From: Cyanobacteria bacterium RM1_2_2
GTDB lineage: Bacteria; Cyanobacteriota; Cyanobacteriia; Elainellales; Elainellaceae
DNA length: 47,607 nucleotides
Direction: 5' to 3'
Assembly: GCA_012033495.1 (NCBI GenBank)
Contig: JAAUQT010000015.1
Coordinates: 1-47,607 of the forward strand
The translations under genes were made by a program, and so were the position numbers. Below, one piece after another: positions 42,750-47,607 of this stretch (the stretch's first letter is position 1; each line of letters begins with the position of its first letter). The notes under the pieces were generated by a model that was not told the DNA's origin, did no database searches, and saw nothing but the letters and a program-made list of their open reading frames with translations.

Positions 42750-42900
42750 GTGAATCAGGGTGCATCTACCACTCTATTAAGCGGGCAGAATTTCGCTAAT
42801 CAGGAGAGTTAGACCATTTTTACGATTGCCTTTACCGAGGCTTCAGAAATTACTGGAATTGCTTTATCAAGAACTTACAGAGCCGTTCTAAACGATTCGT
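42750..42900 (-). ncRNA. Candidate small RNA between SbcC-like gene and terminator
   Basis: The 150 bases between a stem GAGCGCAAG/CTTGCGCTC (42901-42909 and 42921-42929) and the strong terminator at 42717-42748 contain no open frame. A transcript here, on the minus strand, would be either the 3' untranslated part of the SbcC-like gene or an independent RNA. No promoter could be picked with certainty. Confidence 0.25.
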
Positions 42901-42934
42901 GAGCGCAAGATCCCCTCTGCCTTGCGCTCTATCA

Positions 42935-45709
42935 TCAAACTTCCCGCTCAACCAGAATTACATTCTCTGTCACCTGCTCAAACGTATCGTCGTGGCTAAT
43001 CACAAAAAGCTGCCGGAACGTTTTGATGTTGGCAATCGCTTCTGCCAAACTTTGACGACGCGGACGATCCATATTAGTAGTCGGCTCATCAAAAAAGGCG
43101 ATATCAATATCAGCGAGAACACGTAGCAGCGCAAGGCGAACGGCTAATGCAGCACACATTTGTTCCCCGCCTGACAGGTTAAGCAAACGGCGGTTGTGCG
43201 CCCCTTCCTGGACAAGCACCTCATAGTCCCGCGTCCACTCTAGCGCCACATTCGGGCGGTTCAGCAATTCTCGAAACAGCCGATCGGCTTCACGAGAAAT
43301 GGTTTGCACATAGCGTTCGGTGATGCGCGGCCCAGCCTCCTTATAAACTCTGCGAGCAAAGCTGATAAACTTACGCACTTTCTCTTTTTGCTTTAGGTCA
43401 ACTTGGGCCCGATCGCGTTTCTTCACAATTTCTTGTAGCCCTTCAATTTGGCTCTCCCATTCGGCCAGCAACTCTCGCTGTTGCGGCAGACTGCCAATAA
43501 TGCGATCGGCTTGACTGCGCGTTTCGCTGTAGGCTGCTTCGATGGTTGCATAGCGTTCTGAATTGTAGGTTTGCAGCAGTTGGTCAAATTCGGCTTGCAC
43601 CTGTTGGCGATCGGCTGCGATCTGCTGAAGTTGGGTCAGCGTGTCTTGCAACTCTGCCATCAAAGGAGCCATCTGATTCGCGTCTTTTTGATACTCCAAA
43701 TAGGTAAGGTAGCCTGCCTGATAGGTTTGGCGCTGCTGCTGCTGCTGCTCGGCTGCGGTTTCAAGTTCCGCAAATTGGGCAAGCTGTTCATCCAAGTGGG
43801 CGATGGTTTGCTGAAGGGCAGCACATTGGGTTTCCACGGCTGAATGCTGAGCGCTCAAGGAGGACTGCTGCTCTAGATCTCGTTGAATCAGATGAACGCG
43901 CCCTTTGGGGTTGCCAAGCTGGTTAAGTTGATCGAGCAGCAGCGCTCGGTGCTGTTGCCAGTCGGCTTCGGTGCTGAGGGTCTCCTGAAGGTCAGCAATT
44001 CGAGTTTGATATTGTTCTACATCAGCCTGTCGTTCTGTATATTGCGCTTGTTTTGCCTCTAGTGTGGCCAGCGCCAGTCGGGATTGCTGAACCGCATGAA
44101 GTTGATGTTTGGTGTGCGTAAGCTGCTGCTGAAGTTTAGCAGGCGAAATTTGTTCCGATAAGTCCGACAAGATCCGCCAGAGCGCGTTAATTAATTCCGT
44201 GTTCAGACTCATCCCTGCTTTCACTGCCAATATGGCCGATTCAACAGGGATATTGGCTAACAGCGGCATTCGTTGCTGAATATCACGTTGCATACTGTTT
44301 AGCATTTCAAGTGCTTGTTCAACCTGATATTGATGCTGATCGCGGCGAGATTCTCCCACTGTTACTAGCTGCCGTAATTCTGCCTCAAACTGTTTCGCTG
44401 CTTCAATTCGGCTTAACTGTTCCTGAAGTCGATCGCGCTTTTGTTCTAAAACCAGAATTTGATCAACGTCAGTTTGGCGAGCTTGGGTTTGCTCAATGTT
44501 TTGCAAAAGCTTGGCTTGTTCGGCTTGCAGATGGTTCAGTTGACGCGATAAATTTTGTTGCTCTAGCTTAAATGCCTGAAGCTGATTCAGGTGGTCAACG
44601 GCATCAGCCTGCTGTTGTTCTAATTCGTTCTGCTGCGCCACAAACGGCCGAAGTCGGGTCATTTCTGCTGCCGCACTCGCCAGCGTTTCGAGTTGAAGGC
44701 TCAGGCGAGTTAGCTGTTTTTGCTGTTCAATCAAGCGTTTTTGCTGAGCTTCGCGCTGTTGCCAAAGCGTTTGTCGTTGCTTAAGCTGCTGTTCAATCTG
44801 CTTCAGTTCGGCTTCGGCTTGCTGGTAGCCTTGATAGTTGGGGCGATTGGCAGTGCACACCTCAACCGCATATTTGGAGCGTTGAACAGCCTGTTCCAGG
44901 ATGCTGATCGCCTGCTGTTTACCCTCTGCCTGCGCTGTCAACCCTTGCAGCCGCATCGTAATTTGTTGAATTTGCTGCGCTTGTGATGCTAATTGATCTT
45001 TCTCCGCCTGCAATTTGACCAGATTTGCCTCTAGCTGCTGCAACAGCGTCTCATTTGCGGCAATCTCTTGGCTCAGCGTTTGGCGGCGGGCCTGTAGCGG
45101 CTGCCACTCTAGCAGGTGTTCCTCATAGTCCGCGAGGCTGCGTTCCAAGCTTTCCACCTCAGCTTTGCCATACTTCTCCAACGACAGTAGATCTTGAGTC
45201 GTTTGGCGGTATTCTTCGACTTTCAGCACCGAGTCAAAAATTTGCTTGCGCTTATCCGGCGGCTGGAGAAAATCGGCAGTGAAGGTTCCCTGCGGGACGC
45301 CAATAGTGTTCGAGAACAGGCGAGCCAGATCGGTTCCGGGCGCAACCCCCAACTGCTGCCGCAACCACGGCACAATTTCGTCTTCGATGTGCTTATAGTC
45401 GAGCTTCACCCCCAACTGCGGATCAAAAATGGTGTAGCCTCGTGCTGTACAGCGCTGAACTTCATAGGTGCGGCTGTCTCGATTCGAGATAAACGCCACC
45501 GTCACCTGAGCGCTTCCCGACCCGTTGCGGATCAGATCTTCATTTTTGTAACTCCCCCGATGGTTAAACATCACCCAGGCAATCGCTTCCAGGATGCTGG
45601 TTTTCCCTGCGCCATTCTCCCCACAAATCGCATTAGTCCCAGGCTGAAACGTGAAGTGTCGATCGCTATGAGACTTGAAGTTCCTGAGTGTAACCGAAAG
45701 GATTTCCAT
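42935..45709 (-). CDS. sbcC: SbcC/Rad50-type SMC ATPase
   Basis: A 924-residue ATPase of the Rad50/SbcC class, usually acting with the SbcD/Mre11 nuclease on DNA ends and hairpins. Head motifs are Walker A GENGAGKTS (residues about 30-38), the signature LNLSGGEQMCAALAVRLAL and Walker B IAFFDEPTTNMD. Between them is a long coiled coil (about 200-750), rich in Gln and Leu. Rad50 zinc hooks carry CxxC in mid-coil; here no CxxC is seen, and the middle reads GESRRDQHQYQVEQALEMLNSM (parts), so the hook is absent or different. No sbcD is adjacent. A hairpin follows the stop. Intact, single frame. Confidence 0.87.
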   Translation of the reverse strand: MEILSVTLRNFKSHSDRHFTFQPGTNAICGENGAGKTSILEAIAWVMFNHRGSYKNEDLIRNGSGSAQVTVAFISNRDSRTYEVQRCTARGYTIFDPQLGVKLDYKHIEDEIVPWLRQQLGVAPGTDLARLFSNTIGVPQGTFTADFLQPPDKRKQIFDSVLKVEEYRQTTQDLLSLEKYGKAEVESLERSLADYEEHLLEWQPLQARRQTLSQEIAANETLLQQLEANLVKLQAEKDQLASQAQQIQQITMRLQGLTAQAEGKQQAISILEQAVQRSKYAVEVCTANRPNYQGYQQAEAELKQIEQQLKQRQTLWQQREAQQKRLIEQQKQLTRLSLQLETLASAAAEMTRLRPFVAQQNELEQQQADAVDHLNQLQAFKLEQQNLSRQLNHLQAEQAKLLQNIEQTQARQTDVDQILVLEQKRDRLQEQLSRIEAAKQFEAELRQLVTVGESRRDQHQYQVEQALEMLNSMQRDIQQRMPLLANIPVESAILAVKAGMSLNTELINALWRILSDLSEQISPAKLQQQLTHTKHQLHAVQQSRLALATLEAKQAQYTERQADVEQYQTRIADLQETLSTEADWQQHRALLLDQLNQLGNPKGRVHLIQRDLEQQSSLSAQHSAVETQCAALQQTIAHLDEQLAQFAELETAAEQQQQQRQTYQAGYLTYLEYQKDANQMAPLMAELQDTLTQLQQIAADRQQVQAEFDQLLQTYNSERYATIEAAYSETRSQADRIIGSLPQQRELLAEWESQIEGLQEIVKKRDRAQVDLKQKEKVRKFISFARRVYKEAGPRITERYVQTISREADRLFRELLNRPNVALEWTRDYEVLVQEGAHNRRLLNLSGGEQMCAALAVRLALLRVLADIDIAFFDEPTTNMDRPRRQSLAEAIANIKTFRQLFVISHDDTFEQVTENVILVEREV

Positions 45710-46211
45710 ATCGCCTGCTTGTCCTATCCAGTCCTCATCTTATCGGAGTTTCTAAGAACGGTTGTACCATACTGGATATGTTTAGGGTAATTTTAAAAAA
45801 GCAGGAGACAGAAGGGAAAACAGAGGAGAGGAGGAGATTGCGTGTAGGTAGGTTTTGCCAGGGGCTGTCGTCCATTCCAGCGAGAACCCTGACGATGGTA
45901 GAGGGAAAGCCCCTCGCTTGTCTGGGCGGGCGGGCGCGATCTGGCGGATGCCATCAACCGTTTGACCATGATTTGACCATGATTTGACCACGAATGGATG
46001 ACGTGCCCTAGCAGCCCACAACTGAACCAGTCCCATCATTTCCTAAACTGCCCCAACCCACCTCCTCCCCATCCAACCCACATCCCCCATTCCCTCCTGC
46101 CCTCTCTGGAGCAACTTTTTTTCATAACAGGTTTCGATCACCCCTGGAGAAAGGGTGCAGTTTTGAGATATCTTAAACTAAGAAAATTAATAAATTGTTA
46201 CGGAATCCCTC
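45710..46211. other. Divergent spacer sbcC / ycf39
   Basis: 500 bases containing the MITE-like element and, near ycf39, a hairpin (CACCCC with GGGTGC at about 46139-46160) and an A+T-rich stretch before the ATG at 46212. Promoters of both genes must lie here. Confidence 0.4.
45858..46011 (-). mobile_element. MITE-like repeat, copy 2 (about 154 bp)
   Basis: Reverse-complement copy of the element at 12961-13091. Ends are CTAGGGCACGTCATCC (right, as reverse complement) and CCAGGGGCTGTCGTCC (left), close to copy 1. It contains the same interior (GTTGATGGCATCCGCC, AGGGTTCTCGCTG) but with an 11-base unit present three times (45961-45993) where copy 1 has one, explaining the extra 22 bases. It also lies in a divergent spacer, between the SbcC-like gene and ycf39. 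Open frames through it are not genes. Confidence 0.75.
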
Positions 46212-47222
46212 ATGAGTCTATTAATTGTTGGTGCCACTGGGACTTTAGGAAGGCAAATCACCCGCCGCGCCCTAGATGAGGGATACAAGGTGCGCTGTCT
46301 GGTGCGAAGCTTGCGAAAAGCCGCTTTTCTGAAAGAGTGGGGCGCTGAGTTGATCCAAGGCGACCTCTGTAAACCTGAGACGCTGCCTCCTGCCCTAGCT
46401 GGAATCACTGCTGTGATCGATGCTGCGACGACTCGCCCCACTGATTCGCTCAGCATCCGACAGCTCGATTGGGACGGTCAGGTGGCCTTGATTCAAGCCG
46501 CTAAGGCTGCAAAGGTGGAACGGTTCATTTTCTTTTCGATTCTGGATGCCGAGCAGTATCCAGAAGTGCCATTGATGGAGATTAAGCGTTGCACTGAGCA
46601 ATTTTTGGCAGAATCTGGCTTAAATTACACGATTTTGCGTCCTTGTGGCTTCATGCAGGGGCTAATTGGACAATACGCGATTCCTGTTCTAGAAAAGCAG
46701 GCAGTTTGGGTGATGGGCGACAGTTCACCAATTGCTTATATGGACACCCAAGATATTGCTCGGTTTGCGGTGGCAGCCTTGCAAAAGCCTGAAACAATCA
46801 ACCGCACTTTTCCAGTGGTGGGGCCGAGAGCTTGGGGCGGCTATGAAATTATTCGCCTCTGTGAACGGCTGTCGGGGCGGGAAGCTAAAGTCTCTCGAAT
46901 GCCGATTGGGTTGCTGCGAGCGTTTCAAAAAGGATTGCGCTTCTTTCAGTGGGGTTGGAACACGGCAGATCGACTGTCCTTCACCGAAGTGATTGCAACG
47001 GGCAAGCCCTTAACGGCTTCAATGGACGAAACCTATGCGGTGTTTGGCATCGATCCGCAGGAGATCACCACACTGGAAAGCTACATGCAAGAATACTTCA
47101 GCCGGATTATGAAAAAGCTGAAGGAGTTGGAATACGAGCGGGAAAAAGCAAAGGAGAAAGCCCGCAAAAAACGTAGCCCGTTTAAGTCAGCGACAGCAGC
47201 CAAGTCTGCCACCAAAAAGTAG
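46212..47222 (+). CDS. ycf39: Photosystem II assembly factor Ycf39 (atypical SDR)
   Basis: A 336-residue NAD(P)-binding atypical SDR homologous to Ycf39 and plant HCF244, which helps insert chlorophyll during synthesis of the D1 protein and acts with small Hlip proteins. The Rossmann motif is LLIVGATGTLGRQI (residues 3-16), then VRCLVR and GDLCKPETLPPALAG. The C terminus carries a lysine-rich tail (EKAKEKARKKRS, ending TKK). The length and tail match cyanobacterial Ycf39. No strong ribosome site is seen; CCCTC precedes the ATG. It is followed 13 bases later by the convergent M23 gene. Confidence 0.9.
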   Translation: MSLLIVGATGTLGRQITRRALDEGYKVRCLVRSLRKAAFLKEWGAELIQGDLCKPETLPPALAGITAVIDAATTRPTDSLSIRQLDWDGQVALIQAAKAAKVERFIFFSILDAEQYPEVPLMEIKRCTEQFLAESGLNYTILRPCGFMQGLIGQYAIPVLEKQAVWVMGDSSPIAYMDTQDIARFAVAALQKPETINRTFPVVGPRAWGGYEIIRLCERLSGREAKVSRMPIGLLRAFQKGLRFFQWGWNTADRLSFTEVIATGKPLTASMDETYAVFGIDPQEITTLESYMQEYFSRIMKKLKELEYEREKAKEKARKKRSPFKSATAAKSATKK

Positions 47223-47235
47223 AAAACTGACAAAG

Positions 47236-47607
47236 CTACTGCACCCGCTCTTCACCGAGAGCCGTTGTTTGCCGTTGGTTAAAATACATGGCCCGCAATA
47301 CTAGAGCCGGATCAACCCAGTTTTCGTTGTACTTCAAACCCCAGTGCAGGTGTGGGCCGGTGGTGCGGCCGGTCATGCCAACCCGACCAATTCGAGAGCC
47401 GGCCGGCAACTGCTGATTTTCCCAAATCTGAATGCCACCATCCCGGTCAATCATGTAGCGCTTACCGTCCTCTTTTTCGACATGCCCCTGCATGTGGCAA
47501 TAAATATGCAGCCAAGGCCCTGACTCTACTACCACCGACGTGCCGCAATTGCTGTCATCGGAAACTTCAACTACTTTGCCGCCCCACCAATTGCGAATGT
47601 AGCTGCC
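47236..47607 (-). CDS. M23 family metallopeptidase, partial (window edge)
   Basis: The 3' end (124 codons) of a gene that runs beyond the right edge. Residues include VVEVSDDSNCGTSVVVESGP, WLHIYCHMQGHV and the zinc-site sequence TTGPHLHWG of M23/LytM endopeptidases, which cut peptide cross-links in peptidoglycan. His residues in CHMQGH and PHLHW supply the zinc-binding set. The fragment fits the C-terminal catalytic domain. No start is visible. Confidence 0.85.
   Translation of the reverse strand, partial: GSYIRNWWGGKVVEVSDDSNCGTSVVVESGPWLHIYCHMQGHVEKEDGKRYMIDRDGGIQIWENQQLPAGSRIGRVGMTGRTTGPHLHWGLKYNENWVDPALVLRAMYFNQRQTTALGEERVQ

Noticed and set aside
45782..46039. 85-codon minus-strand frame as a gene
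   Set aside because: It is the second copy of the element plus flanks and has no ribosome site.
1..47607. tRNA, rRNA or CRISPR arrays
   Set aside because: I found no T-loop consensus, rRNA stretches or regularly spaced direct repeats by eye; a covariance search would be decisive.

Overview
The window is chromosomal DNA from a cyanobacterium, most likely a filamentous, non-marine type with roughly balanced base composition. Evidence is the set of lineage-specific genes: chlB (dark protochlorophyllide reductase), ycf39 and ycf46 homologues, crtH (carotene cis-isomerase), two beta-carboxysome ccmK genes, ndbB, cyanobacterial ubiD for plastoquinone, two glycogen synthases, a ComFB protein, a GUN4-domain protein and three Uma2 genes. 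I saw no tRNA, rRNA or CRISPR array.

Layout. 1-6.2 kb: small unknown genes, chlB, a Uma2 nuclease-like gene, an unknown 412-residue protein and a short-chain dehydrogenase. 6.2-10.3 kb: a long leader and a giant tandem-duplicated alkaline-phosphatase-like protein with RTX repeats. 10.3-12.9 kb: a leftward set comFB, ndbB, HAD hydrolase. 13-20 kb: glgA1, trpD, glgA2, ccmK3-like, then an HNH pair and a GUN4 gene separating it from ccmK4-like. 20-24.7 kb, leftward: ABC exporter, ubiD, kinase-like gene. 24.8-30.2 kb: an accessory island with two Uma2 genes, mini-paralogues, a PIN toxin cluster, a DUF2442 gene and a two-gene unit that fuses a restriction-nuclease-like domain to a ParA ATPase beside a ParB/Rho-N protein. 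30.3-36.2 kb: ycf46, SH3 protein, AI-2E transporter, peptidoglycan-binding protein. 36.2-39.6 kb: polar amino-acid ABC transporter with two binding lipoproteins. 40-47.6 kb: crtH, DedA, SbcC-like ATPase, ycf39 and the edge of an M23 peptidase gene.

Themes. Photosynthesis and carbon storage genes dominate the backbone (chlB, ndbB, ubiD, ycf39, ycf46, crtH, ccmK, glgA). The accessory island is the best place for an undescribed system; the nuclease-ParA plus ParB/Rho-N pair is the strongest candidate. Two copies of a short element with terminal inverted repeats (a MITE-like repeat) sit in two different divergent promoter regions.

Quality warning. Eight single-base frame breaks fall in otherwise well-conserved genes (a small conserved gene, chlB, glgA1 twice, ubiD, the kinase-like gene twice, the PIN toxin). 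Most are explained by one missing base in a short homopolymer, so consensus sequencing errors are more likely than real gene loss. Broken genes are listed here as separate reading-frame pieces.
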